64,000 bases of DNA from contig NC_082687.1 in NCBI RefSeq assembly GCF_949987515.2, positions 26,004,132 to 26,068,131 on the forward strand. Direction: 5' to 3'. The DNA comes from Delphinus delphis. Taxonomy: Eukaryota; Chordata; Mammalia; Artiodactyla; Delphinidae. Of this stretch, positions 1 through 11,123 are shown one piece after another. The translations under genes were made by a program, and so were the position numbers. Numbering within the stretch: the first letter of the stretch is position 1; each line of letters opens with the position of its first letter. The notes beneath the pieces were generated by a model that saw only the letters and a program-made list of their open reading frames with translations, did not search any database and was not told the DNA's origin.

Positions 1-969
1 TAGAGGCCAATAAATTACCTCAGTTATTTATCTGAAAATCTATATATTTTGTCATTTTTTTTTCTGGAGTAGATCATGTTAGTGTAACACAATAAAGAAA
101 AACATTAGTACAGCCAGAAAATTGCAAGTGAGTGCAACGATAATTCCACTAGAAGGAATAAACAACAGAAAACTGCATTTTGTCCTGAATTTTCTGGTAG
201 GTTAGATCAGCCTCCTTTGGATTCAAGTACTGAGTGTATCTGTGAACCTTGCTATCAGGGGTCTGTAAGATATTGCACCCCAGTCTAAATCTCACATTAA
301 AAGAAAAGCATTCCAACCACCATGATTTTTTAACCCCACTTCTTATCACTACTCTAAATTCACTTCCCCTCCTGAGACCTTCTGGGAACTCAGATGAATG
401 CAAGATAATGAAAGACATTAGGCATTTTATTCTCTCCTCCAAATTTCCAAGGTTCTTTCAGCCTTAGCTTGTGTGTGAAGATAGCTCTACTTTTATCAGA
501 TTAAGTTAAAAATAAAACCAAGAGTTTAGGAACTGGACCCAGATGGGGTTGGTTCAAATACCTCAAAGTCTTTTTAGAGAAGACCCGTCTCCCCCCTTTA
601 CCTCCTCTTCCAAGACTAATCTTGTTTTCATCATTTGTTAAACAGTTTATTCTTACACTCCACACCTTAAAAGAGTTCATCGCGTACACACGGAGAAAGA
701 GAAGCGAGAAAGATATAATAGGATCAATCTAAGGACATATTGAGGTCATATAACAGCACAAATATTCTCAAGTGCTCTGTGTAATGTGCAGTGGGGATTT
801 TGGGCAGTTTTATTGTGTGGTAGGATCCTCATCTCCGTTGTTTTTTACAGGATTCCTTCAGGCTAAAGTAATAAAGCGAGTAATTAGAATGCTAAAGACA
901 GATGTAAATAACAGGAATGAGACAGCGGTGACAGATGAGCGGCTGGGTCAGGAAAGAGCCCAGTTGGTG
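1..969. other. AT-rich intergenic sequence left of the CpG island
   Basis: No gene, RNA or clear repeat was recognised here. The short open frames have no recognisable domain and are interrupted in all frames. The last 100 bases rise in GC towards the island that follows. Confidence 0.5.
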
Positions 970-1520
970 TAAATGACACCGCTTCCTCGCTCCCGATCCC
1001 CTCCCCCACCCCATTCCCTTTTTCTCTTTCGGCCTCGCTGTCCTCCCAGCCGTGGCCTTAGGCGACCGACCGGGGACACACCGGTCAAATTGCACTCGGG
1101 AGGCGCAGCGCGGCTGCCGGGTTACGGCCGCGCGGGGGGCGTCTCGCGCCTCGGGAGCCACAGGCTCACCCACCGATCGGCCGCGAGGCGGGCGCCAGTC
1201 GGGTACCAGGGCCTTCCCGGGGTTCCCTCCCTGGCCGCCAGGACTGGCAGGTCGCGCAGCCCGCGCCTCCCTGCAGCGCCCCCGCCTGCGCCCAGCCGGG
1301 GACCTCGGGCGCGGTGGCTGAGCGCCGCAGCCGCTTCGTTCCTCCCATCGGGCCGGCTGCCCTCGGGCCTTTGTCGCCTTTTCTCCCAAACCTGAGCGAA
1401 GAGGCCCGGGAGGTGCCTTCACCGCCCGCTTTGGCGGAGGAAGCCAGGCCCGCCCAGGCGTCTAGCTGGCCATAGGGCTGCGGCCCGATACCCTGGAAGC
1501 GGCCCAACTGCGCGCCGGGG
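970..1520. promoter_or_regulatory. CpG island, orphan candidate promoter
   Basis: This 550-bp block is far richer in G+C and in CpG dinucleotides than anything else in the window; CpG-dense runs are clearest at about 1055-1200 and 1240-1440. GC-box-like motifs occur near 1420-1455. CpG islands of this size usually mark a promoter or first exon of a broadly expressed gene or a developmental regulator. I could not identify an attached coding exon. Long open frames run through it on both strands, but their Arg/Pro/Gly/Ala-rich composition is what GC-rich DNA gives by chance. A strong splice-donor match lies just outside on the minus strand (exon end at 1671). Seen: composition. Inferred: promoter function. 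Confidence 0.75.
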
Positions 1521-1664
1521 TCTCCAAGGCCCTTTTCCTCCGGTGACTCCCACCCTGGAAGTGCATTATAGGGCTTCCTTGGATTCCCAAGGCCACCCCT
1601 GGCAGAAGCCAGCCCTTCCTGATGTAAATGTTCAAATTACTCCACGAAGAACCGGAGAAAAGCA

Positions 1665-1676
1665 ACTCACCTTGCC
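1665..1676 (-). promoter_or_regulatory. Candidate splice donor (minus strand) beside the CpG island
   Basis: On the minus strand the sequence reads GGCAAG then GTGAGTTGC, a near-perfect mammalian 5' splice site with the exon ending at 1671. If it is used, transcription would run right to left and start near 1.7-1.8 kb, and the island would be at the start of the first intron. Donor-like words arise by chance at this scale, so this is only a hint. Confidence 0.2.
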
Positions 1677-2184
1677 TTTTGATTAAGAGGATGTAGCAGC
1701 AGTTTGCCTTTCCCACCCCTGACCTGTCAACAGCAAGACGCGTAGGAGAGCAAATACAGTAATTAGTAAGTGAATGCATTTCATTCCTTCGCAATAATTT
1801 AAATAGACCGAAGCAGCCTGGTCCCAGCTTGTTCTATGGAAGTTTAAAAATGTAAATCCTACTTAACCACTCTATCTTTGGCGTTAAAGAAGGAAGAATA
1901 ATCAGATCTCATCCAAATCTCATTAACAGGTCGTTTAGTCACTGAAACCTCACAGATAACTTTCGGGATCTGCTTTACAGAAAGACCTCTTATTCATTCT
2001 TAGAGGAGGCTTAGCCCTAAAATTAGGGCCTATGCGGGTATGAAGATTCATTTTAAGGAAAATGACAATTCTAGGGACACTGCTGCCCTTTGGAGTGGCA
2101 TTGGTTAAGAGTAGACATAAGTGAGCATTCATCCTCACCTTCCTGTTTAGCTTTAGAGCGTTAAATGCCATCAGTATTCTTCAG

Positions 2185-2185
<1 letters not shown>
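1677..2185. other. Unassigned intergenic sequence
   Basis: Moderately AT-rich sequence between the CpG island and a CA microsatellite. I recognised no repeat or coding exon. Confidence 0.4.

Positions 2186-2186
<1 letters not shown>

Positions 2187-2218
<32 letters not shown>
2187..2218. repeat. (AC)n microsatellite
   Basis: An almost uninterrupted run of about 16 AC dinucleotides, followed by an A-rich CAAACAAAC stretch. Likely length-polymorphic. Confidence 0.95.
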
Positions 2219-2221
<3 letters not shown>

Positions 2222-3588
2222 CAAACAAACAAAAAACTCCTGAGTCGGCCAAATTGGCCAGGAGGCAGCTCCAATCTCCCTTGGTAATGTTGGTACTGGG
2301 GTAGGTTAGCAGGTGCGTATGAAACACAGTGACATATATGTCAGCTGTCCCCTGTTCCTTCCCAGATTGTTAACATTAGTTATGCCCATCAGCAGACTAA
2401 GATGACCATTCTTCCAGATTTTTAAAGGAGGCTTGTAATGGTCGGGCAAAATGAGAAATGTATATTTATTAATTTGGGTTTTAATTTTTAATACCTGATC
2501 AATAAATATATTTTCATCATTTGTATCAATAAATGCAATGGATGCCTTTCTGAACCTGATTCCTGCCTGATTCAGACTGATTATTATTTTGTTTTGAGTT
2601 AACATTTTATTTTTAAACTACTATCTCTTCCTTAAAAAAGAAAACACTGAGGAATGTCTGTGAACTATTTATGAAGCTGGTGATGATGAGTGCTATCCCT
2701 CTTAGGCTCTTAGGTCAAATCTAGAGGGCAAATTTTTGGAGGCTTTTGTTAAGTCTATACTTGATGAAAGTGAGTATTTCAGTTAGGCATGACTAAAGAA
2801 TGAGAGCTCCTTCCCAGATGAAAAGTTTATCAACATTGGTGGGTATTGATGAGGGAGCACCATAAATTTGTGGAAAATTGGTAGCCTGCTTTGCATGATA
2901 TATATTTTTCTTTCTTTAGTAACTGGAAGTCTGATCAATTTTTTAAAGTCTGACCTTGGAAAACTGAATTGGGTCGAAAACTAATGCTCATGAAGAAACA
3001 TATGGGACTAATGGATAAATTCCCTCTGTTTATGTGTAGCCTCAGGACCTAAAACCTTGGTCTGATCTGAAATCGTGATCTAGTCCTCTGATAGCAACCT
3101 TCACTTATGCTCCGGTGAAGAAGCTTCATACATTCCGACTAAGAATCAGCCTGGTGCTAGAAGGTGGTAGGTTATCATGTGAATATGTGATGTAACCACA
3201 TTCTGGGTGTGGATTTCTTATTGCTAAGGTAGCTATGCAACTGGAAATGAGGAGAAGCAGAAGGAATGGTGGGAAAGAGCTAGAGGTCATGGGGGCTTGG
3301 ATCACTTTTGTAAGAGGTGAGAATTACTTTTGGGTTTCCTTTTATTTCATGAAGGACCTTTACTGTGTGCAGAAATATTTTCTGTTATAGAAATTTCCAG
3401 TGTTAGGTTGTGACTCATTAGTGGGTAATGAACTTAATTTAGTGGAATTTGACCAGCATAAAGAAAAATTTAAGAGAATGAAATAGCATAGAAACAATCA
3501 ATTGGATCTCATTTTGTGAGATCAAGCTTTGTTTCATAAAACTTGTTTTACTTTTATTTATATCTGTATGTTTATATTGTGCCATAGT
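2219..3588. other. Unassigned AT-rich intergenic sequence
   Basis: No transposon boundary, RNA gene or coding exon was recognised. Composition is ordinary intergenic mammalian DNA. Confidence 0.4.
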
Positions 3589-3600
3589 GTAAAATGTGTA

Positions 3601-3685
3601 TTTTTCAATTTTTTATTTTTAAAATCTTTGATTGAAGTATAGTCGATTTACAGTGTTAATTTCTACTGAACAGCAAAGTGACTCA
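3601..3685 (-). mobile_element. Very short L1 3' end insertion
   Basis: About 80 bp match the 3'UTR end of the L1 family seen elsewhere in the window (TTGAAGTATAGT..GATTTACA..AGCAAAGTGA), with a T-rich tail at the left, so the element is on the minus strand and 5'-truncated. The flanks GTAAAATGTGTA (3589-3600) and GTAAAATGTATT (3686-3697) look like target-site duplications, as expected for L1 target-primed reverse transcription. Confidence 0.8.
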
Positions 3686-3697
3686 GTAAAATGTATT

Positions 3698-4045
3698 TCT
3701 TATTGTGTGTTTTAGTCAAAAACATTTGACAACCATTGTTGGAGGGTCTACATCCTGTCCTGCCTTCTCTGAGAACTCTTTCTGGGTTACACCAGCCCCT
3801 AATGGTTCATCAGTCCCTTTGCCTTTTATCACTTATTTGTGCCACATATTTGATGCCTTTCTAATGCTTTCTTGTATTAAACTTCTCATGTGTACGTGTC
3901 TGTTCTGTGTAATTGAATTTAAACTTCTTCAGAGTTGTGAATGTTAGGCTTCTTGGTATACTTAATTCTTGGTCTCTAAGGTAACACTGTACACATGATG
4001 ACTAATCAGCAAACAAGTCAGATCTCAGCTCGTATGTCATTTTTC
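3698..4045. other. Unassigned intergenic sequence
   Basis: No repeat or exon recognised. An 80-codon open frame begins at 3705, but nothing in it resembles a known domain. Confidence 0.35.
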
Positions 4046-5449
4046 AGGGATGCATTTTTCTTTTCTTTTTTTTTAGTTCTGCTATATTTGTTAAATGGCT
4101 CTTGAAGTATTTGATTCTTGGTTAAAGGTAGAAGATAGCCACATTGGTATAAAGGGAGTAGTTATTTTCAGAAGTCTTTTTATAAATCAGTCTTCTTGAG
4201 AAGTTCTCCTTTTCGAGATTTATCCGGGTTTTCAAGAAACTGCTCAAAAACTTCTACAAAAGGAGCTAGACTGGTCTTCTTATAATCTCTGGTTCTATGT
4301 TTGATATCAGTTTCAGCCCCATTCTCTTTTTCTTCTTCATTAGTGGAATTAGCATCCAATTCATGGCAAATGGAACTTACGATTGGGACAGTAAATGGAT
4401 CAAACTGATCCACTTTCTGTAAATCAATAGGCACAGAAATGCAACCTGTTTTAGGATGAACACTAAAAGGGCTCTTCAATAAAGGATTGATTCCTTTGCT
4501 AACATTGATACCCAGTTGTGGAAAACAGTACTGGAGCATGATCTCCCACTCAAGCCAGGGTCATTTTTGCTGTTATTCTGATACCTGCTGGCTGCTTTCT
4601 TCAAATGCCCCCAATGCTGAAGTGAATCGTGATGCTTTTGGAAGCTTTGTTGAAGTTCATCGTGCATTGTTTCAGGAACAAGGGTTAAAATCTTATCCCA
4701 GCTTTCTTTATTCTCAAGAATATCTTAATCAACCAAAGCATATTCTTCAAAGTATTTTTCATTATGTTTATAGATTTTCTGACAAAAGGGTGAATTTTTG
4801 TTACTTAGATGAACTTTCTTTTCAACGTCCTGACCACCCTTTACAAGATTCAAATATTCAAATATCCCAGAATGTACTGCAGAGGACAGTTTTCTAACTG
4901 ATTCATCACAGACCCAAAAATGAACATCTCTCCTTCCAGAATATACCCAGAGATGATGTTTAAATCCAAAGTCCTCCTTCAATTCTCGGTTGATGATGTG
5001 TGTGGCCATCGTCATGAGGGTCCAGCACTTAGAACACATGTCTGCACAACTACAATGTCTCCTCACATCGTCATAGTCTGTCATGTCAATGTCAAACACC
5101 AGTTCTTTTTCCTGAGCCCGGAAAGCTCCCAGATGCACTGTATTGTGTTGATTTGGTCTGTGGGACTATACTAAGCCTATATCAATCTTGTATGGATTCA
5201 TTTTCTGCATCTCCTTTTCCAGATCACTCTGGTTGTTGAAGGATTGGTAATGAATGTAAATATCACCTTTCGATGTGGATGAAAACTCATGATGTTGAAA
5301 GTAATTCTTTACCACCCTGCCATAGTTGAGCCAGTACTGGGCTTAGGGAAAGAGTTTCTGGTAATAAAGTTTAAGCAGCTCGGGCAGCTGGGTGAGGTAA
5401 AATGGCTTCATGGAGCACCGAACTCAACTCAGGGAGGGATGCATTTCTT
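4046..5449 (-). pseudogene. PRIM1: Processed pseudogene of PRIM1 (DNA primase small subunit)
   Basis: The minus strand carries an intronless copy of almost the whole coding sequence of PRIM1, the catalytic subunit that makes RNA primers in the DNA polymerase alpha-primase complex. The start codon equivalent is at 5411 and the original stop at about 4168. Recognisable segments include the metal-binding FDIDMTDYDDVRR region near 5050, the Cys-rich zinc-site region after it, the VYSGRRDVHFWV segment near 4900 and the C-terminal KSRKGELLKK stretch near 4195. It is dead: the Tyr23 codon is a stop (5343-5345), a second stop lies at 5166-5168, a third sits a few codons before the normal end, and frameshifts and small deletions break the frame near 4540 and 4700-4780. 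All hallmarks of L1-driven retroposition are present: no introns, only about 23 bp of 5'UTR, a poly(T) tract at 4060-4075 (poly(A) on the sense strand) and duplications AGGGATGCATTTTTC / AGGGATGCATTTCTT at 4046-4060 and 5435-5449. Confidence 0.95.
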
Positions 5450-5507
5450 AAACCTGTTCCCTGCCTCTGCTCTAAGCTAGATCATGTCCCTGTTACTGGC
5501 TCTCATA

Positions 5508-5614
5508 GCACTTTATTTATTTATTTTTCATTTTATTTATTTATTTAACATCTTTATTGGAGTATAATTGCTTTACAATGGTGTGTAAGTTTCTGCTTTA
5601 TTGTCTGGCACTTT
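5508..5614 (-). mobile_element. Short L1 3' end insertion
   Basis: A (TTTA)n tail at 5513-5546 is followed by about 55 bp of reverse-oriented L1 3' end (AACATCTTTATTGGAGTATA..CAATGGTGTGTAAGTTTCTGC). GCACTTT at 5509 and 5608 may be the target duplication. Strongly 5'-truncated and non-coding. Confidence 0.75.
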
Positions 5615-5689
5615 GTAATGTCTTCGTAACAAGTACTGGAGTTTGAATATAAGTATTTGAGTGACTAGGTAAACTGTTTCCTCCACGAA

Positions 5690-5812
5690 AGAGTCAACTT
5701 CCTCAAAGTGGACAAGATCTGTCGAGCTCATTTGTACCGAGCACAGTACTTGCACACGATGGGCACTCAATAAATATTTGTTGACTGACTGATTGATTGA
5801 CGGGCTAAATGA
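5690..5812 (+). repeat. L2 3' end remnant
   Basis: The motif GGCACTCAATAAATATTTG followed by a TTGACTGACTGATTGATTG tail is typical of the L2 LINE 3' end. Old and diverged; may begin slightly further left. Confidence 0.6.
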
Positions 5813-6420
5813 CTTAAAGAATGACCAGTAGTTCTGGCAGAGGCAGCAGGCCCATTCTTACTTGTTATCAGAAAGGTGTTTTGCTAATAAATGTGGGATG
5901 AGAAAGAAAGACTCAGATCGAATGATCTGAGGAAGTTAGAGCTTTGTATGGGGACATTATTGTTTTTCTTCAATCGTGCTATCAGCACCTTATTTTTGGT
6001 TTGCCTGTACCTGGTTACGGAAGTGGATCTGTGAAGAAACAGCTATGTGAATGACACCTCCGGATCTTTGGATAACTGCTACGGAGAAAATGGATTCTAC
6101 TGTATGAGGTCCAGTTTGTGACATACATAAGAAATCCCTCTTAGAACTTGTAAGCTGTTTCTCCTTCTTGATAGACTGACAGTCTTCTTTTTATTACATA
6201 AATAAGAGCTGCTACCCCTCTGATTTCCCTCTTTGCCTTGGATGACAATGCAGACCTAAGATTTGGGTTAAAATGCAATAGGTTTTTTTCAATATGTGTA
6301 TTTTGGGAATATGTATTTATCGTCTCTTTCTCCAGCCTTTTATAGCTTGCTTTTTTCACGGTTTGTCTTTTATTTATTTATTTATTCATTTGGGATAATG
6401 TGCTTCTGGTTTAATTATAC
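5813..6420. other. Unassigned intergenic sequence with a TTTA microsatellite
   Basis: A (TTTA)n run lies at about 6369-6390. Nothing else was recognised. Confidence 0.4.
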
Positions 6421-6422
6421 CT

Positions 6423-6655
6423 ATGTTAGAATACTATAGAGGAAATGGTATCAGCCTTGGTGTTGGAAAGACCTGGGTTCAAATTCTGAACAAATTTGGA
6501 TGGTAATACTTCCTAGCCATGTGATCCTGGAAGAAACACCCCTCTATGTCTTAGTCTTCTCATGTGTAAAATGAGACCAACACTGTTTTCTTCATTGTTT
6601 TAATTATTATCTGGGTTATTAGCACAGCATTCAGCACATTTTAGGTACTCAGAAA
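6423..6655 (+). repeat. MIR SINE, plus strand
   Basis: The order of motifs follows MIR: GACCTGGGTTCAAATTCTG (old tRNA B box), then CTAGCCATGTGATCCTGG, then TGTAAAATGAGACCAACACTG and a tail region with CAGCATTCAGCACATTTTAG. Heavily diverged, as expected for an early mammalian element. Confidence 0.75.
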
Positions 6656-7922
6656 ACATTAGTTCTCTTTCTTTCCATTGATGGTGTATAACTTCAAATC
6701 CTTTTTGGAGGGAGGTGAATAGGATCCGTGATAACCAGAGGGTTTGGTGTGTTAATGTTACATTTTCTATTTTTTTGAGAAGTTGGGAAAATAATCTTGT
6801 TTCTCTCAATTGCTTTATCTACAAAATGAAGAAAATAGTAATCGTTATATACTACCTCAGGGAATTATTTGTTAATACTATTGATGTATACAGTATTTGA
6901 AGATGCTTATCTATTGTCTCAAGGATAATCTTGAAAAGGATAAAAGAGATAATTTGATATGCTGAGAAAGTCATTTCTAGTTTCAATAGTCAGGTTTTTG
7001 TATTAATCACGTAAATTGTATTATTTTTTAAAACTAGTATTTTAGGTGGAAATTCATCTTATGTTTCTTGAGAAAATTGAAGATGAAATAATTCACATTC
7101 TATGCTATCCTAAATGGTTATAGTGTAGAACCATGTATCAGAAACAAGCCAAATGTCTGGTATCTAGGAGGTCGATAACCAGGGAATGAGACACACGTAT
7201 CTGATGTTCCAGGTAGGCAGGAGTTCAACGTGTAGAGAATGAAGGTAGTTCAAAATATGATTCCATTAACAGATGCATAGAAAGGAAATGAACAGAGTAT
7301 TTTTCTCTAGTTTCCTTTACACTTCTTGGGCTTTATATATGAATCTGTAGTTATAGGTGTATTATGGAAGTACTTGTCATTTATGGAATTCTGCTATTAA
7401 ATTTATGGTTTGAGTGAGATATGAGACCTTGTTTTCCCCCTTATATGATTTTTTAAACCAAGGTTCCTGGAATTACTATATTAATGAGTAAATTGAACAT
7501 TGAAATCATTACTTTAACAAACTTTGAGTTTCAGGTATTTTGAAAGATGCTGGGGATAAAAGACATATTTTATCTTTGAAAAGTTCATGGATCTGTGGAG
7601 AGAGAGACACCTGAAGAAGATGATGAGCAAATGGTGAGAGCCGTGGAGTCAAGTCCCACGTGCTGTGGCAGGAGGGAAGCTGGAGCAGCAATTTACATTT
7701 TATCAGATAGCGGTTTATACCAACCCACTCTTCCCTTCACCCCTGCAGCACACACCCTGAAGTGACACAGGGTGAAGAATTTCCTTTCTTTGGAGCCTAT
7801 TTTAGCTTATGTGAAACTATAATTATTTGCTAAGGTCAAGTGGAGAAATGAGATAGCTGTCATGGAGGTTCAAGGAAAGATTCTGTTTTGCCATTGAACT
7901 TTGTATGCCTTTGCCATTTCAA
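6656..7922. other. Unassigned AT-rich intergenic sequence
   Basis: No repeat, RNA or coding exon recognised on either strand. Confidence 0.4.
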
Positions 7923-7936
7923 CTAACATACTTTTT

Positions 7937-8285
7937 AAAAAAAATAATTAACTAATTAATTTTATTTTGGCTGTGTTGGGTCTTCTTTGCTGCGCGTGCT
8001 CTCTCTAGTTGCAGCGAGCGGGGGCTACTCTTGGTTGCAGTGCGCGGGCTTCTCACTACGGTGGCTTCTCTTTGTGGAGCATGGGCTCTAGGCGTGCGGC
8101 CTTCAGTAGTTGTGGCGCATGGGCTCAGTAGTTGTGGCTCGTGGGTTCTAGAGTGCAGGTTCAGTAGTTGTGGTGCATGGGCTTAGTTGCTCCACGGCAT
8201 GTGGGATCTTCCCGGACCAGGGCTCGAACCAGTGTCCCCTGCATTGGTAGGTGGATTCTTAACCACTGTGCCACCAGGGAAGTCC
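7937..8285 (-). mobile_element. tRNA-derived SINE, long CHR type
   Basis: Read on the minus strand the element starts GGACTTCCCTGGTGGCACAG at 8285, contains Pol III A and B box-like motifs, then internal repeats of the CAACTACTGAGCC type and an A-rich tail at about 7940. Flanks TAACATACTTTTT (from 7924) and TAACATGCTTTTT (8287-8299) are target duplications. This is the longer SINE form, about 340 bp. Confidence 0.9.
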
Positions 8286-8299
8286 TTAACATGCTTTTT

Positions 8300-10368
8300 G
8301 ATACATATATTTGCTCAAGAATTTTAGGTTTATCCACATTTACTGTAAACATTCTTGGCTCAGCGAAAACAATACTCCATCCCCTATCCCTTTAATGAGA
8401 ATCGATCATTTCTTTTGGTTTCTAGAAAGCAGAATATTAGAACTAGAAAAGATTTTCCTTTCTTTATTTTACAAAAATGTTAAAATGGTTTTATTTTTAG
8501 AATCAACACAGCTTTGAGAAATTTAATACGTCGCCAACTGGGCAAAGTTTCTCTTTTACTCTCTTTGTGGAGCTGTATGATTGTATTTTTTGTGCTACTG
8601 CTTCAAAGATGGTTTCACCTTTATTATTTGCAAAACATGTCAGTTCAATATCTGGGGAAAATGTTTTGGGGCGAGAAACAGCCACTGCATGCTTTAACAA
8701 TTGTGGATGTGAAGAGTGGTGGTTTTGCGTGATGAGAACCTCATACTGCTAATAAACTTAAGAAAATGATAACATGTCAGTAAGCGTCAGTTATCTATTA
8801 AAAATCTATTTTTTATTTGCTTTTAACATATAGTAATCTGGCCACTATGTAATAATCTGAGCCTCACATTTCCCAGCAGTTGGGGAGCTGGCTTTGGCAG
8901 CTTTGGCTTCCCTTCAGGACTTGGCTGGGAGCCAGGCCACAAGAAAAGGCCATGTGGGTGAGGAAAATTAGTTAAGCTTTTAATTAACTCACCCTTTGCT
9001 GTTGCCGGGATGGGTAGAGGCTCAAACCTTCAGTTATCCTTCAAATGCTCAATAAGCCCACTTATTGAAGTAAGCGATAACACTGTTTACTGAGCTGTAA
9101 GTATGAGAGTACAGAGGTAGAGCAAGGCTTTAAAAAGATACTCAGCAGACCTAGGAACCTGCAAGAATTTGTATAGAGATGAGAGATCTGAGGTTCCTCA
9201 AGGTGCTGGGAGCTCTGCTCCAGTCCATTGTAGCCACCCTTCTGGGCATGGAAAGCAGAGGTGGTGCTTATCAAAGTAATAAGACATTTGAACATGTTCT
9301 ATATGTTCAAAATTTTTTTGCATATTTATATGCAGCTAACCTGGGTATTTCCAGACATTCAGTTTATTTACACCCGTGGACTACAGCCCTTGTAGGGTCC
9401 TTAGTCTGGGCATGTTATCCATACAAAGCTCCTTTTAAATCCCCCAATTCTTATAGGTTACAGTTTTGAGTGGTCATATACTCAAGTGACCACTGTCTCT
9501 GAAGTCAACTTTTACAGTTTTAATAATAAGAAATGTTTATTGTGCTCACATAATAGGAAGTCCTGAGAAAGGGCACTCTGAAGTTGGTTCACCCAGTGTG
9601 AAAGCAAAATTTTATCACTTGAAGGAAAAGCAGGAAGAACCCTACTGCTTAGTGCAATGTCAAGCATGATCTACAGACTAGAATTGGTCATTTGCATCTC
9701 AGACTCCTTAATGCACGCAGCCCAGCCCACAGTGTAGGTGGCTGGCGGCTAAGTCAGCTGCCTGTGACTTTTGTATTGTATTGGGAGGTTGGGGAGGAAG
9801 GTGAAGAGTGTATATAATAAAGATAATTTGATCTGTGTTTATTGTCTGGGAGATTTAGTAGACATTATGTGTGATATAAAGGATGATAAAAGTTGCCTTC
9901 CTTGATTGTATTTTTCAAATTCAAATGACAGTTTTAACTGAGCTTTTGGTTTCCAAAGGCTGTTCCCATTACCTAAAGCTAAACAATTTATTTCTCTCCT
10001 TCCTTCACTTCTTACTTGCTTCCTCTCCCTCCCCATACATCCTATTCCTCTTATTCAATCTCTCCCTTAAACCTCTCTTCCGTCTTTTCCTTAGGATAGA
10101 TTTTATCTGAAATCTATTTTACATTACAATGGTTATTTAAATTTTAATTATATAGCTAAATTTTAATAGCTAAAAATTTTCTGTGAAAATGTTAAATGAA
10201 AGTGATTCTTTTTGTTTTTAATACTAGCATTTTGATTTTAGAGCTGAGCTTAAAGTCTTAGTATATATAAGAAGCACATTGGTAAACTGAAAAGTTTCAA
10301 ATTCATCCTGTGAGAAGGACTCAAGGGGAAGAGAACCAGCAAGCACTAACAAAAGAGTTTGGATTTAT
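8300..10368. other. Unassigned intergenic sequence
   Basis: No clear repeat was recognised over about 2 kb. A 65-codon open frame at 8503-8700 on the minus strand reads like a protein segment but has no recognised homologue. Pyrimidine-rich sequence occurs near 10000-10090. Confidence 0.35.
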
Positions 10369-10370
10369 TG

Positions 10371-10372
<2 letters not shown>

Positions 10373-10416
<44 letters not shown>
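10373..10416. repeat. (TA)n microsatellite at a SINE tail
   Basis: About 20 TA units with one interruption, directly beside the T-rich end of the following SINE. Probably grown from the target site and SINE tail. Confidence 0.9.
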
Positions 10417-10419
<3 letters not shown>

Positions 10420-10617
10420 TTTTCCTTGTACGTGGGCCTCTCACTGTTGGGGCCTCTCCCGCTGCGGAGCACAGGCTCCGGACACGCAGGCTCAGCAGCC
10501 GTGGCTCACGGGCCCAGCCGCTCCGTGGCATGTGGGATCTTCCCAGACCGGGGCACGAACCTGTGTCCACTGCATCGGCAGGCAGACTCTCAACCACTGC
10601 GCCACCAGGGAAGCCCC
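10417..10617 (-). mobile_element. tRNA-derived SINE, short CHR type
   Basis: The minus strand starts GGGGCTTCCCTGGTGGCGCA at 10617 and carries the A box TGGCGCAGTGG, a GGTTCGTGCCC-type B box and the usual body ending in a T-rich (sense A-rich) tail. TGTGCCATATAT (10369-10380) and TGTGCCCTATAT (10618-10629) flank it as target duplications. Confidence 0.93.
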
Positions 10618-10689
10618 TGTGCCCTATATTTTTGAAGCACAGTAGCTAAAGCTTTGTAAAAAGACTTCCACATAATAATAAAATGTTAT

Positions 10690-10830
10690 AGTCAAAAGAA
10701 GTTTGAGAGATGATTTAGTCCAAACTTCTTATATTATAGGAACAAAGAGGTGAAGCGACTTATCCAAGGTCACATAGCGAATTAGCAATAGCTTGTGCTG
10801 GAATTCGGGTAGAAGGTGCTTTTATTATGT
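10690..10830 (-). repeat. MIR-like SINE remnant
   Basis: The sequence contains AGAGGTGAAGCGACTTATCC and AAGGTCACATAGCGAATTAG, which is the reverse complement of the MIR core. Old and truncated. Confidence 0.65.
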
Positions 10831-11120
10831 GCCTTTTCGTCCGATAATGACCTCATAAGAAATTAGGATAACGTAAAATCAAAATAAATAATTACCAATG
10901 TCAATCTCTGTACTTGCACCTTCATTACAATTATTTTCAAAGCAGTTTTTCATTTTTCTGTGAGGCTGAACTCCAAGAGACCATGACAAGAAACTAGTCT
11001 ATTCTGTCTCCGTAGCATAACTAGGAAGGGGTAGCTGTTGTGTGTGCCTCTGTCTCTGAAGCTGTCTCTTCCCTATTGCCCTGACTTGCCTTGTTGACCT
11101 CTTGACTAGAAGATAATTCC
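10831..11120. other. Unassigned intergenic sequence
   Basis: Nothing recognised. Confidence 0.35.
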
Positions 11121-11123
11121 TTT

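Noticed and set aside
892..1507. Long open frames through the CpG island (176 and 113 codons on the minus strand, 140 on the plus strand)
   Set aside because: All overlap each other in different frames and have Arg/Pro/Ala/Gly-rich composition expected from GC-rich DNA; no domain or splice support.
4487..4897. 136-codon plus-strand open frame at the PRIM1 pseudogene
   Set aside because: It is the antisense shadow of the PRIM1 retropseudogene.
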